From positions 25,741,872 through 25,805,871 of the forward strand of contig JACDQD010000004.1 of the NCBI GenBank assembly GCA_019843655.1: a stretch of DNA of 64,000 nucleotides, in the 5' to 3' direction. Position numbers and translations under genes: made by a program. This DNA comes from Lethocerus indicus. Lineage: Eukaryota > Arthropoda > Insecta > Hemiptera > Belostomatidae. This document shows, one piece after another, positions 25,701 through 37,467 of the stretch. Each line of letters begins with the position of its first letter. The stretch's first letter is position 1. The notes beneath the pieces were generated by a model. That model was given only the letters and a program-made list of their open reading frames with translations. It was not told the origin of the DNA and made no database searches.

Positions 25701-26878
25701 TGGCCTTGAATAGAGTTTATGTTGTAGCGATTTGTAGATTTTCCCGGGCCCGAAGGAAATTGAAATAACAGCTTACACATCGGGATCGTCAAAAAGCTCC
25801 AGCTTCACGACGGGCGACTGCTCGTTCCTGTTCTTGAAGTCTTGGTATTTCCATACGGCCAGCGCCGCCCCCTCGGCCGCCGCCTCTGCGTTCGTGAAGC
25901 CCTCGACGTACATGTTCGTCACGCCCTGCAACCGCAACGGGCATAACAAACCACCTAGCGAAGACTTTACAGAGGGCGGTAAGCAGCCGTAACCGGCCAA
26001 TACTGTTTTTGCTAGTATAATCAATATATTGATACTGAAGGAGTTTTTATTCCTTTACCCTGGCCTGTAGGGCCTGAGCGGCCACCCCGGCGGCCACCCT
26101 GATGTTCTCCTTGCACTCGTCGATGCCCTCGGCGTTGTTGAAGCCGGTCCCTTTCACCCCGAGCCCTCCCACAGCTACGGCCGAGAACTCTAGGTGAACT
26201 CCGGTGAACACTTCAGCCGAGCCCTTCTTCACGCCGAATCTGCGAACATATGTCATTATATTGCTTGTGAAATTATTATTACAACTCACTTCACTTATTA
26301 CCTGAGAAAGGCTGTTGGGAATACCGTCGAAGTTTTGCTATCGTAATTCCAGAACTAAAATATCGGTATCACCTTTATATGATCATCAAATAAAAACGGT
26401 CTTTCTCAAGAACTATTTAGTCGAATGAGTTTAATTCCTGAGGTCAAAATCCTAATCAGGTTTTTTGGAAGGCCGAAACTAACCCTTTCAATAGGGCGGA
26501 TATTTTCCCACCGGTTTCCTCGTCGAATTTTTTCGCCGCCTCCGTGAACGTGTACTCGCCCGGGTTGCAGCCGTCGTAGACGCCCAGAATGAGGCCTTTC
26601 TGCGAACAGAACGACGCATCACTAAACCTTATAATAAGATGCTTTATTTAATGACAAAAATTACAGAAAAGTAAGGTGCCGAATAGTTAGTACGTTGAAG
26701 TCAATACTATATTTTATTGATTTAGAAAAATAGATGTTATAGAAGATATCAGAAAACTACTTTGTTTAAAGCTGATGCTGACCTTAGCGCTCCCCTCGCC
26801 GCAGGCCTCGGCGTATCCCCTTCGCCGGAGTGTCAGCCCGACGGCCCGCCTCAGCCCACTGAGAATTTTGTATTCCAT
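22540..26878 (-). CDS. LAP3-like: M17 leucine aminopeptidase (cytosol aminopeptidase, LAP3-like), 11 coding exons
   Basis: M17 enzymes are hexameric two-metal exopeptidases that remove N-terminal residues, preferably Leu, from peptides. Coding exons on the minus strand are 26878-26783, 26599-26484, 26239-26059, 25925-25777, 25535-25433, 25151-24971, 24688-24542, 24380-24189, 24108-23959, 23736-23660 and 22719-22540. Every intron is GT..AG and all phases agree, giving 1572 nt (523 residues plus TGA), the usual family length. Residues about 33-215 form the N-terminal domain and 216-523 the catalytic domain. Visible site residues are K277, D282, K289, E300, D359, E361 and R363, with spacing identical to bovine K250, D255, K262, D273, D332, E334 and R336. 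Glu at 300 replaces the usual Asp ligand. The C-terminal PYLRKDVMTGRPTRT stretch (about 490-505) is also typical. The start has an in-frame TAA two codons upstream. Family call is very sure; cytosolic, mitochondrial or sperm subtype is open. Confidence 0.95.
23660..23736 (-). CDS. LAP3-like: LAP exon 10: short catalytic-domain exon
   Basis: A 77-nt exon for residues 439-464, too short to stand out as an open frame. It was found by looking for the segment missing between exons 9 and 11. It contains VDVNNVGKG and CLAASFLA, matching ADVNNIGKY and TAAAFLKEF of LAP3. The acceptor is TTTTCAG, the donor GTGAGG, and the phases join both neighbours. The next intron (22720-23659, 940 bp) is the longest in the gene. 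Confidence 0.92.
23959..24108 (-). CDS. LAP3-like: LAP exon 9: catalytic domain
   Basis: Residues 389-438 plus one base of Asp439. It contains LGSAATGVW and ETGDRVWRFPFWKYY, corresponding to LGSGATGVF and ETGDRVWRMPLFEHY in LAP3. The preceding intron is the shortest of the gene (80 bp, 24109-24188). Confidence 0.95.
24189..24380 (-). CDS. LAP3-like: LAP exon 8: second half of the two-metal site
   Basis: Residues 325-388 plus one base of Gly389. It contains IPLCENMTGG (LAPLCENMPSG in LAP3), then KPGDVL and NGKTIRVEDTDNEGR. The last part carries the metal ligands D359 and E361 and the bicarbonate-binding R363. The family signature is usually NTDAEGRL; here it reads DTDNEGRV. Confidence 0.96.
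24542..24688 (-). CDS. LAP3-like: LAP exon 7: first half of the two-metal site, with Asp to Glu change
   Basis: Residues 276-324 plus one base of Ala325. It contains GKGVTFDTGG with K277 and D282, then CTKPA with K289, then FRAEMAGAA. In the family the last motif is MRADMGGAA. The Asp that binds a metal (bovine 273, E. coli PepA 293) is therefore Glu300 here, and the first Gly of the GG pair is Ala302. The acceptor follows a clear pyrimidine tract (TTTTTTCTTTTTGCGCAG). Confidence 0.96.
24971..25151 (-). CDS. LAP3-like: LAP exon 6: start of catalytic domain
   Basis: Residues 216-275 plus one base of Gly276. It contains FLAMSKSSCKQPLFLEIGY, corresponding to FLSVAKGSDEPPVFLEIHY of LAP3, and ends in KPVVMV just before the metal-binding GKG motif. 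The acceptor is TTTGCAG and the donor GTGAGT. Confidence 0.95.
25433..25535 (-). CDS. LAP3-like: LAP exon 5: domain linker region
   Basis: Residues 181-215. It contains LKADSQNIARRLEESPGNQL and then TPESFAR, which align with FASGQNLARQLMETPANEM and TPTRFAE of LAP3. This is the conserved helix joining the N-terminal and catalytic domains. The donor is GTAAAT, in phase 0. Confidence 0.94.
25777..25925 (-). CDS. LAP3-like: LAP exon 4: N-terminal domain
   Basis: Residues 132-180 plus two bases of codon 181. It contains NAEAAAEGAALAVWKYQDFK, corresponding to DAQAAAEGAVLGLYEYDDLK in LAP3. The acceptor follows a pyrimidine-poor TTGCAG at 25926 and the donor is GTAAGC at 25776. Confidence 0.94.
26059..26239 (-). 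CDS. LAP3-like: LAP exon 3: N-terminal domain
   Basis: Residues 71 (completed) to 131. It contains VAVGGLGVKG, matching the VVLVGLGKK strand of the family, and DECKENIRVAAGVAAQAL, matching HEGKENIRAAVAAG of LAP3. It begins with one base completing Gly71 and ends in phase 0 at a GTAAAG donor. Its G+C content is clearly above that of the flanking introns. Confidence 0.95.
26484..26599 (-). CDS. LAP3-like: LAP exon 2: beginning of N-terminal domain
   Basis: Residues 33-71 start with KGLILGVYDG, which aligns with KGLVLGIYSK in vertebrate LAP3, followed by a FTEAAKKFD stretch matching FTSAGENFD. The acceptor is TTCGCAG at 26600 and the donor GTTAGT at 26483. The exon leaves two bases of a Gly codon for exon 3. 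Confidence 0.92.
26783..26878 (-). CDS. LAP3-like: LAP exon 1: start codon and presequence-like N-terminus
   Basis: Residues 1-32. The ATG at 26878 has an in-frame TAA six bases upstream, so it is the first possible start in this reading frame of the exon. Residues 9-20 are LRRAVGLTLRRR, basic and hydrophobic with no acidic residue, which resembles a mitochondrial targeting peptide; the acidic residues begin at Glu24. The exon ends AAG before a GTCAGC donor, in phase 0. An extra upstream noncoding exon or an alternative short coding start is possible, for example the ATG at 27045, whose short frame has a donor-like GTTCGT at about 27018. Confidence 0.75.
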
Positions 26879-29631
26879 ATTTTAACGCTGTGCGCTTTTT
26901 CTGTTTGAACCTGGAACAACAATTTTGAACGGAATCTCGAAATTGGACTGCGCCGAAAAAAAGTGCGTGTGACAAATATTTTGTGGATATGAACTAAAAT
27001 CAGCTGTGAGAACGAACCTTGTGATTTTTCCTTTCTTCGGGACATTTTATTATATAAGGTTAAACGAAGTTTATTTTATTCTATAAATAAATATTTGCGG
27101 TCATTTTATTCATTTTTAATTTATTCCTGCCGTCTTTAAATATAATTTCACATACATTAGTAAATATTTACCAGCTGATCACAAAATAAAAATAAATTTT
27201 TCATAACTGTTTCTTTGGATGCTACGACTACTAAACTGACTGGATTAAGTTTGAGTCACAAGAATGTACAAATCATAATTCTTCGCAGCCGTAGAACCAT
27301 CAAAATTTAGTGTTTCATCCGAAGTATCTGTGAAAAGAATCGTATAAATTTCAGTTAAACACAGATTTCGGTTAAGATAAATTGCTTCGAAAATTCGATT
27401 AGGGCTTTATTTGTGAGAAACGGATTTAATAGTTTGAAATATTTAGTCGGCGCGGAGGGATTTTATTTTTTAATTGCCCTCTAGTTAATAGTTAATTGGG
27501 AACCTGTTCCATTAGTGGCCCCTATTTTACAACTGCCCCATCTTCTTCTTGTTTATTTAACGATTCTTGAACGAATTCTTCCGGTTCTTAAGGGTCGAAC
27601 GTTCGTATTTTTTTTTATTGAGCAGTTTTCTCGTCGATTAAACGAAACTTGGAACGAATGTTTAAAAGGACGTTTGAACTGGTTTGAGATTTATAGTAGG
27701 GTTAAGTGAAAACCGTGTTGATTGTAGTACATCGCTATATTCTCAGAATGGATTGAATAAGACATTAATACCGCTGCGTTCAATACTTGATACAAGATTT
27801 AGACGTATTGCGGCAAATAACCGCATGAACGCAGAAAACAAACCCATAACGGCTTTACAAGATATATGAGTCATTTAGTTCAAAGCATGACTGGATATTT
27901 TATTTCTGATCTATGTATAGCTGAGAACGTTTTTATGGCCCGAAACTCTGTGAATCCCGCGACATGTCATGGAGAGGATTCACGGTTCAATTGCTATCGA
28001 ATAGTTTCCTCTGTAATTTCCCAGCCCAGCGGTGAAAGGCAAACGTAAACAGAGAGCAAACAGTCTTATCACAATTACCAAATGTCAATTACCGATAGTC
28101 GCCGGTGACGCTACCTACCTATTTGTGTCACTGATGTACAGTTACTTGTCTCGAGATAAGATCCTGAGTTACAAGTTTGTCGTTAGTTTGGGACATAATT
28201 ACTCGTGTTATTTTTCCTCTTCCTCCGCTCGCCTAGCCTATTCCGGCCGTTTCGGACTCTCGCCATCGTCAGTAGCATTGCTTCAATATTAATTAAGTGA
28301 TGTTCTTAAACACTATGGTAACGGTGGTAAGGTAGGACGTATGAACGAATAGGTGACGCGGAGACATGATATCTCAATCGATGTCGAAACACACGCACCT
28401 ACACCGAACGTCGTGTGTGAATACGTGAATAAACCGGAAATACGAGACCGCTATATCACCGCCTTCGATAGTATAGTCCTGAGAACAATGAATCACTGTG
28501 ATTCATAGGTCAAATTCATTTGGCAACATAAGGTTACCGCTATTCTCGCTGAACGGATTTATCTAAACTGGTTTTGTAGCCAGAAAGAGAATATCGGGAC
28601 ACATTTCCTCGATTTCTCGAGGAAAGCATTCTTCCAGAAACCGGTCTTAGTCAAAGGAAAACCGGACAGATTTTAGAATGACACGTGTTTTGATGTTTAA
28701 ACTTCGAGAAATTATGTCTTCGGATGAAGGGAAGGGAAGTACAGAAGTACTATGTTCAGAAGCCCTATAATTAAAAAATAGACAGTAGAATGGCGCTCAT
28801 TTAACTCCGGTACATTATTTAGAATTAAGTGTATAATTATAAGTGTAGAATTAGAATTAAATGTATAATATCCCTCAGATGGGAGGGTTTCAGCCTAGTT
28901 GGAAGAGATTTTACACTCATCACGAAATCACCCCTTTTAATTAAGACATTTCGTATACACCTTGTATATATATACAAAACAAATAAAATAGAAACTTATC
29001 GACGCCCCTACGGTTGAATTGATCGCGTACGGAAACGGTGAGAACGCCCCACTCGATTATACACAATAATATTTCAGTCCCCGGGCCCTTCCGCTAATGG
29101 AGGAGGGAGGGAGAGGGTTTTGAACAGGTATGTGCCGGTGGCACGCCGGCCGCTTTCTAGTATGCCGCTGCCAACAGGTATATTACCCGCCTTATTTTAA
29201 ACTCCTTTACCGACCGAGCACGATAATTAGTTAAGTGTGAATTGAAAAATCAAAAGCCGAGATCCGGCAGCTCGGTGGGCTGCCCCTCGCCGCAATCAAG
29301 CGTTGAAATTACCCGAGAGGAAATGAGGACTATTTTAGAAAACTGTAATGTTATTCATTGAAATTGAGGTTATTAATAGAATTCAGGAATGAATCGAAAC
29401 CATATAAGAAATAAGAAATTCGTTGAATTTCGACAGGTAATCCTCAGATTCATTTTAAATACCGTGCCAATTTCGCACCCTTATAAAGGGCCATTGGCCC
29501 TAAAACCTATGGGCATTATTGATAATGAAATTCACGCTGTAATTTCGTGTTTTGTTCTACTGGATCCGAATTGCGGGCCGTGCTTACTGAACTATTAACA
29601 CCAGGTCCCAGAGTAAGGCCTAGTTATGTCA

Positions 29632-29656
29632 CCAATTAATTAATTAATTAATTAAA
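29632..29656. repeat. (ATTA)n simple repeat
   Basis: About six ATTA units in a row. Each creates a TAATTA word, the core site of many homeodomain proteins, but a slipped simple repeat explains it just as well. Confidence 0.8.
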
Positions 29657-31846
29657 TCTCCACATCGGCACTGGCGAAGGTATTTAGAATTAAAAAAAAG
29701 AAGAAGAATCGGGAATGATGTAAACAAGATTATATTTGTGTACAGTCAAACACTTTGTTAGCATGCTAATTCAGGCCACAATATGTGCCATGAATGCCGC
29801 CCTCATTACGCGGTTATTTACGCTGGTGTTGAAGCGACGTTTCGATTTGCCCACCGTACTATAAACTGTGGTGAGCTCACGTGATCGCGATGCGTTCCCG
29901 CCTCACGCGTGAATTCTCCCACCCGGTATTTCGTGAGTTGTTCCCGAATTATCGCAATATCTCGGTGTCATACCTCTTTTGATAGTTGTACGAAGCCTAT
30001 ATTTTGAAATATATAATTTTATGGATGAGATAACGATGCTAGGTTTTACGTTAAAATAGGCTGAATTAATTGGGAGTTAGCGACGTAGATTGTGGTCGGG
30101 CGGACATTACGTAGCGTATGTCTCGCTAAGGTTTCATGCGGGACCGAAATACGGACGAAATTTTTAGAAAAATCGTCAAATTTTCCAGAAAATAAAATTC
30201 ATTTTTACATAGTGATAATGTTTACAGTGAGAACAGAGGTGGATCGACGACCGTGTATAGCTCTATACTCAGGCAAACTAACGAGGACTCAATGATTAAC
30301 CTAAGGGTCCTGATATTACCAGCATATGATACCGAATCGTATATATAGTTCGCCACGTAATGTAATGACCTAATTTCTTCGCTCATTATTGAATACGGTC
30401 GTTGAAAAAGTGGCCCAACTCACAAGTACCCCCAACTCGCATTAGGTTTTACATAATGGGTTTAGGTCCGGGTCTTGTGTGTGAAGTATGAGTGTGAAGT
30501 TACCTGTGTGATCCCGCCGCCGCCGCCAGCCAATCCCACCTACGGGGGCTTCTCTTTTTTGTTCTCGCCTATGACTACGACTCCAAAACCCCATCCCTTA
30601 AAAGGTCCAGGACTCGACCGTTCCCCGTCCACTCCCCCCCCCCTTGTTCACCAGTAAGGCCTAGTTCGACTCCCGGTCACTTAACTTTGTTCTTATTTTT
30701 GCGGGCACGGTCTCGACGTTTTTGACCGCCGACCGCGGACCGGTTTTTTACGACGTGCGTGAAATTCGCGGTCCTCAGGCTGTAAACAGACAAGTCGAAA
30801 CAAACAATATACAAGTACAACCGGGAGGAGAAAGCGAACTCACTTCACTACGGGTCATACTGCGAAGAAAGCCGTAGTTCATTAAAACATTATTTTGTTG
30901 TAGCATTTGTGTTAATCGGACGCAATCGTGTGCAATGACAGAATGATGGGACCGAAAAGCCCATAACATTGCGAATCTTTGATTTGTTTCTTCCGTACGC
31001 AACTTATGTACTTATATATTAATTTTATAGTATCGTCGTGGTGTCAATTATCCACAATAAATGATTTAAAACAAATGTTACATTTTTTTTACCATAATAT
31101 TTTATCATACAATAACCTCTGTCCTTTATTTCGAATAAGTAATTATTTATTAAAACTATAGCTCGGCTAATGCTGTCCTATATCACGCTCCGTAACAATA
31201 TCGTCATTACATCATCGTATCCGATTCCGGTTCCAGAATGGCGAGGAAAATCGATAGACATCGCAGGCGATCGCGTTTGCGTTTGTTAGAATGAACCTCC
31301 ATGAAAGAGACGTAGGCTGAAATATCACTTATATTTTAGAAACTTAGTGTGTGAAGATAATTTCCTCGCCTGAAGTCCGAAATAAAATTTGAGCACATAA
31401 AAAGGGTCCTAGGAGTGGAAAAGTCTTCGGTCAGAACTTCAATTTCAAATGGGCTTGGGGTGAAGGAAATAGTTTTTAATATTCTTGAGTGGTAATGCTA
31501 GAATATTTGAGAATGTTCGTATCTCTTGTTATGATAAAAAAGAGATGAACTCTTGAGTGATATTGTGGGGGGGGGGATTGTTTGTTGTTGTAGAATGAGG
31601 AATAGTGTTGGGGGGTGGCGTTTGATGGGGAGTGGTGTGCGGCGGGTCGTGCCTATTGCGGGTATGTGGAGGGGCCAGAGTACAGGTAGAGAGCGAGAGA
31701 GAGAGTTAGTGTGTCGGTGGTTGGTGCGGGGAGGGGTAGGGGGAGCCAGACCGCCAGACTATAACAGGGGGGCCACAGTCACTCAGTCCAACTTTAGCCA
31801 CTAGACCTGGTGCATCGCTCCACTCTCCTCCCTCTCTATCTATCTG

Positions 31847-31911
31847 TCTATCTCTCTCACTCTCACTCCGTCTCTATTTCTCTCTCTCTATTATTCTCTT
31901 TCTCGACCAAT

Positions 31912-31942
<31 letters not shown>

Positions 31943-31950
31943 CACCGTCT
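31847..31950. repeat. Pyrimidine-rich tract ending in (TC)n
   Basis: CT-rich region with a (TC)n core at about 31913-31940. It directly follows a G/T-rich tract (31555-31750), so the strand bias switches at about 31800. Confidence 0.85.
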
Positions 31951-34900
31951 GTTTGTTACGAGTTGTCATTCGTCCCGTTCCCGAACCATCGTGATTCGGA
32001 CGGCCGAATCGCCCGTGCGGATCATGCGCTTCAAAGAAAGCCGCAATCCGTTGTAAACTCTGCGGAAGAGATTTATTTATTTTTTTTTAAATTTTGTTGG
32101 CCTCGAGCTACCGGGCAGTAGAGAATAAAGCTGGATAAGGTAGCCGGAGACTTTTGCGGGGGGGCCGATACAAATTTAGGGGCTAGCGGCAGTGTAAGTG
32201 TGTGTGCACGAGTGTTTGTTGATTGATGTTTAAGCAAGAGGATGATGGTCGCCTACAGGGTACCGTCCTACAGTACACAGACCTGAATGCTTCTCACTCT
32301 GTACACGTAAGTATAACACCGATTTTTAACTTTATTGCATGCTACACGTACGGACTCGAGTCCGAATTTCAATTTCGGCGATGATGGTCGAAGAACGTAG
32401 ATTAACTTCTGCTCGTAAATTGAGATTTCGGTATTGACTTCATTTGTAAATGACTTGAGAAATCGCAGGCGTTGGGAAACTGGTTTAGCCATTAAAAACG
32501 AACAACTCTTTCTTAATTATTCGAATCATTAGTAGAAATGTTATTTTTCATAATTACTTTGTTAGGTCGGTCAGATTATTAAGATTATAATCGAATTTAC
32601 TTTCCCTCCTGACAAATTATGGAACTAGACCACCGAGAATTATCAAGGGAAATTTCAACTGAGCTTACGTGTTTCAGTCCGATTGTAACTTATTGTACTT
32701 GCGTAAATATTTATGTTAATTAATGCTTGTAATCAAAACCGCTATCTTTTCGCATCGATTGCGAATCCATAATTTTCTATTAACGTTAATTTGCGCGTTC
32801 GGTTTGACGACGAAAATAATTTGAAATACGTTAGGGTCATTGAAATAAAGTATATCGAACTGTCATACCGGGTATTGGTTTTCGGGCGGAAACCGAGTAT
32901 GAAATTTTCGCCATGACCCAAGCGAAATATGACCCGTTTCTTGGTAGCGAAATATGGATTTGGATGTCGCAACACTGAAAAGACGGTGGCACCCGAGTGG
33001 AGATCGTTATGGCGAAACGACACTCGCAATCGAGTCGAATCATGAAGTTTGGAATTATGTAATTTTCACGAAGATTTAACATGTTTCGTTTTGTGCAAAT
33101 CGAAAAACCAATTTCAACCATTTGGCCTTTATAATCGCGGTCGTTTCCCCCTCCCCCGAATTAGGGTTAATGTTATGAAAACATTTTTTAGTTTTGTAAT
33201 AAACTTGTCGGCAAGTGGTCGCGTCGAAGCGAATTCAAAGCGAAGGTCCGTTTAAAAATTTTCAATTCGTTGACTGAATTTACGCTCGTTTAACTCCCCT
33301 CGGGAGGTCATTCAGGGCGTGTTTAACTTCTCGGAAGAATCCGTATTACATTAACTACTAATTTGACTACGGGCATCTCTCTTTTTTATTAGATTCCGCC
33401 CGGGATATTTTAGATTACTTCGTGGAATAGCATTAGGTTGACTGCTCTTTTTTATCGTAATAGCGCGAGACGGTCGTGGACAGCGTGTGCGTCAGAAAGG
33501 CCGAAGTTTCATCATTTACGGTAGCAGAACCGGGGGGGTGACCCACTACACAGGCGACCCTAATCGCGGCCGTTTAAATCGGACCCGCTCCGATGAATCC
33601 CCAGTTCTTGTACGCGTTTACTTCAAATTCTCGCATAGTTTCCGCATTATATCACTGTCCTATATCACTATACGCATTTTGGGGAATATGGAACACCAAT
33701 GGGGGGTCGGAATTGTATTCGGCTTGGAGGAGTCCGACTTCTCACATAAAACTTGGGATACTTGGTCGATCGAAATCTGAGGTAGCTCGGCTCCCTCCGC
33801 CCCCCTACCCCGCCAACCACGCCTCCTCCGTTACTAACTACGTCCCTGCTGGGACTAACGGTACTGACGTTTCAATTACAATCGATGCTGGTAGCGCTCC
33901 TGCTGTCCCATTACCATCCCGCCACCCGATTTCGAGACTTCAGTTCGAATATCGTGTCTAACCTCACGAAAAAGGTAAATATGGATTATTGTCGTCCTTG
34001 CGATTTCACTTTCCCTTTTGTTGAAACTAGACCGGTTTCAATTTCCGCGCTGACAAGAAGAACAAGCTCAAACGGGACAGCGATTCTAATGTATCTTCGT
34101 ATTATCGAAATCTAAGTAATTTTTTTCCAGTTCATCTACTAGTTCTATGTATCCATTTTAAGTAAATTCTTGTCGGAATTTGCGCAAAATTCAGTGCGAC
34201 CCTTGAGCGAACCCCTTATAAAACCTATGGTGACTTTGGGTTTATATTGCATTCATTTATCCTACCAATAAAACCAGTAGGATAGTGCTCAGCTTGTTTT
34301 TTAACCGAGAGATAATTTTTTTAAATATTCGAAATATTAAAAATATTAGCCTCTGTTCTACGTTCTTTTATTGAGAATTCAATAACGTCCCAGAGTAGTT
34401 ATCGGAAAATAAACTATATATAATAAAAGGCGTACATATTCGATCTTCGGAATATTTATTGAAACATCGCGACTAATTTAAATTGGGACAAACCCTTTTC
34501 GTCGCGCTAAAGTAATAAAAAGTAATAATAAGAAATAATCTGGCTGGTGGGATTTCAGAATGTTAGCGCCACCCGTTTTTTTTCCAGTGGGGTAGCGCCA
34601 AAGCGCGCGGGGGTGGCCGAAGGGGGCGGGGGCGGGGGTACTCTAGGGCAGGTACTCACGCCTACAGGTTCAAGACCGTTTAGAGCCTGTTAACGGCCAC
34701 CCTCCCGAGCTCCTGCGGCAATTTTCACTTGGAATTGTGAGAAAAAAAACTTGACTTTCGCGAATAGAAAATTGGTGGAAATAAGAGGCTCGTAGCCGTC
34801 GTCTTCTCTTCCCACACCTGAACCGGATTGGATATTCAAAAACCTCAGTTGTGCAACGGGGAAAATGTACTTTAACGAAGTAAATAGACTAATTGTGTCC

Positions 34901-37292
34901 GTCTACCCCCCATCCCTCAGTGCCATTTTACAGAGCTTCCTTCCGCGCGAACCATTTTTACGGAGGAACAACGGCAATCGGTTTCAGTTTTTATTCGTTC
35001 CCTAAGGGCAGGTAGAAGTGGTAGATGTCGACTCTAGGTCTAGGATTAGTTCACCGGTCGCTCCCACAGGGGGCGTGGGCGTCACCTTTAACTGCGCCCA
35101 TCCCTCCTGATGGGATGACTCTACAGCCAGACACGGTTACATCGATCTTGGGACTCGGCCGTGTACCCACTAAAATATGAAAGACTGGGCAATGCGCGTC
35201 GATCGGTTGCGGAAAGTAAGAAGAAAAATAGATGGTGTTGCCCGACTGGTTTCTCTTAAAAACCTAGATCGTTCCAATTTACGCTTTGAACCACTCCAGT
35301 TTATGGGCTACAAATTTCAGTTGGAAGTTATTTAGTCGGGGATATTATTCGAGCGTAAGGCGTATTGAGGCAATATTGAGGGGGATTACTTTCAAAATTG
35401 CGAACCTTTCGAGTCAACGAATAAATAATTAATCGTCGGAAATTTTAAATAGATGTAATATTTCAATCGACGTGAATTTCAGCAATGCAGATTTCATGAA
35501 GGTTGCGAAAGAATTAATTTCAACTCAAGGCTCGTGGAAGGAAGCGACCGCCGTGTTCGCTGGACATTATATATCATGTCACGAACATAAAGTCGTAATT
35601 ATTAAAACTTTTAAGAAAAACGACTAAAGAATAAGAATAATTAAGACTGAATTATTAAGGAATTTTTTCTGGAATAAAGCAAACTCATCGTTTCGGAATT
35701 ATCCTCCTTATACGATAATAAGATGTAATTTCCTTAAATTAATTTCCCCTTATCCTTTAGTCTTTAGCGGAAGCATGGATTGTACAGTAACTAAGCGTGG
35801 TGTGGCGTAATCGGTGATTACGGTATCGGTCACCCGTACATTCTAACCTTTTCCCGTCCCAATCTGGAATTTCGTTGGAACCGCGGTGCCAGAGGAAGTT
35901 TTTCTACCTGCGAGGGCCCCCGTCCCCGCCAGTCGCTCCCAGTCTCCACTTGACTCTCCCAGTACGGGATTCGCGGTGATTCCACGCTACGCAACTCTGG
36001 GCAAATTTGGAAATTATTTAGTATTCAGCGGAGTCTTATCGCTGCCTTGGCTTAAACCTCACGTTTTGTGAACACCCGGTTGGAAGGAGAACCGAGAGAT
36101 ATGTTGTCCGTTGCCCGCAATTAGAACGTGCTCTATTTTAGATCTCCACTTTAGATCTCTCGTCTATCGCCAATTGATATTTTCTTGATCCAGCGATTAG
36201 AAGTATGGAAAATTTCGGATTTAAAGCCGCGAATCGAAATGCACCTGTTCCTGGGCGGAGGCCCAACCTTGGTTTCGGCCAGATAAGGTGGGTGGCTCGG
36301 GCAGTGAGGGTCCTACTATCTTATCTTCCTCGCGGTCCCCTCGCGGTCTCGCTTCTGTCAGCGTCTTCGCCCACTGCAGATAGAACGGGAATTTAAATTT
36401 CGACATTAACCGAGACGGATTCCGCCCAACGGAAGATATTGAGACTTCCGGGTCCGGGATCCGATGGCTTTTGGGCCGACTCCCAGATACACGGACCAAA
36501 TATTAATAGATTAAACGTAAGGGGGACAGCTTTCCAATTAGCAGCGTGAATGAGATGATGAGGGTTATTTCTTGTTAATACTTTTGTAACACATAAGATA
36601 ATATCCTTTTTTTAAGTTGGGGCACAAATCTCGGGACATAGTTTTGGGCCGTCCTCGCCTCGTCGTATCGTTCGTTTCTTTCGCAACGCGTCTCTCAAAC
36701 GCCGAGCCTAAATTCCTGCCGACTGGCCCCTCCTAATCTGGCGGCCGATGAGCCCCGACTTTTGTCCAACCGCCGTTCAATAAATTCGTAGCCGGTTGTC
36801 CGAATTCGTATGGTAATGGCCACTATTTCAGTTATGTTATTGGTGCCTCGCGGTCGAGAGGGTGTCGCGCGGTCACGCCTCTTCCACTCAATTATACCCA
36901 AATAACCGATTCCGGTTTCTCAGGGGGATGCGGGGCCCCTTGGATCTTCCGGCCCCTATTCCGCCTTGATTATCCACCGCCCTATATTTTATATAGCTTT
37001 CGTCACTCTGCATCCCACCTTCTAGTATCATATACTTTGGACCGCTTGTCCTTTGTTCAAAGTTCGGTATCGGGATTTTTATTTCGCTGTGACCGGTATC
37101 AACGCCAACCTACGGACATCTCGTGAATGCTGTTATGTCGTGTTCTCTCGGCCACAATAACAGCACGATGGCACAAGCGTTCGGTCCTTGAGCGAAGCCC
37201 AAACCGGTCCAACAGTTCTCACGAAAATCGGAAGGTTGATGATATTCCATGATGATTTCCATTATTCTTATGAAATGGAGCAATGTCTTATT

Positions 37293-37467
37293 TAGAAAAC
37301 CTGTTTTGTGGTCTGCGAGGGGTTGGAATACCGTAGATTTTGTGTGTTTGGTCTTTTGCTAGACCGGTTTCGGCTGCTCGCCATCTTCAGTAGTGGTGTT
37401 TAGCGGGTCTAGCAAAAGACCAAACCCTACGAAAGGAGACAGAAACACACGTAATCTACGGTATAAA
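37293..37467. mobile_element. Fold-back (inverted-repeat) element, copy B
   Basis: About 175 bp, the same family as the element at 22026-22264. It starts with the shared left end (gtggtctgcgaggggttgga, from 37308). The left arm runs on through ggtcttttgctagaccggtt and the core ggctgctcgccatcttcagt (37372-37391). The arm then returns inverted (37404-37463), ending in taatctacggta. An 8-bp direct repeat, gtcttatt, lies at 37285-37292 and 37468-37475. The right arm holds a gacagaaacacac segment that is deleted from the left arm. It encodes no protein. Confidence 0.7.

Larger units (their letters stand above)
26879..37284. other. Upstream of LAP: putative 5' region, then about 10 kb without a recognised gene
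   Basis: The first 170 bp (to about 27050) should hold the LAP promoter and 5' untranslated region. On the minus strand a gcgcagtcc word at about 26950 is a loose match to an arthropod initiator. Beyond that lies AT-rich intergenic DNA with the ATTA repeat at 29.6 kb and the G/T then C/T tracts at 31.5-31.95 kb. No second gene shares this side as a divergent partner. Confidence 0.45.

Noticed and set aside
25975..26010. Fold-back family core inside LAP intron 3 (gcagccgtaaccggcc)
   Set aside because: Only about a dozen bases agree, without the flanking family sequence; not enough to call.
26851..27045. ATG at 27045 (MSRRKEKSQ..) as the LAP start
   Set aside because: Its frame does not run into exon 1 without an additional splice I cannot verify, and the ATG at 26878 with an upstream in-frame stop already gives a normal-length protein. 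It remains possible as an alternative first exon.
31810..32121. 103-codon Ser/Leu-rich plus-strand frame
   Set aside because: It is driven by the (TC)n tract and has no motif after the tract ends.
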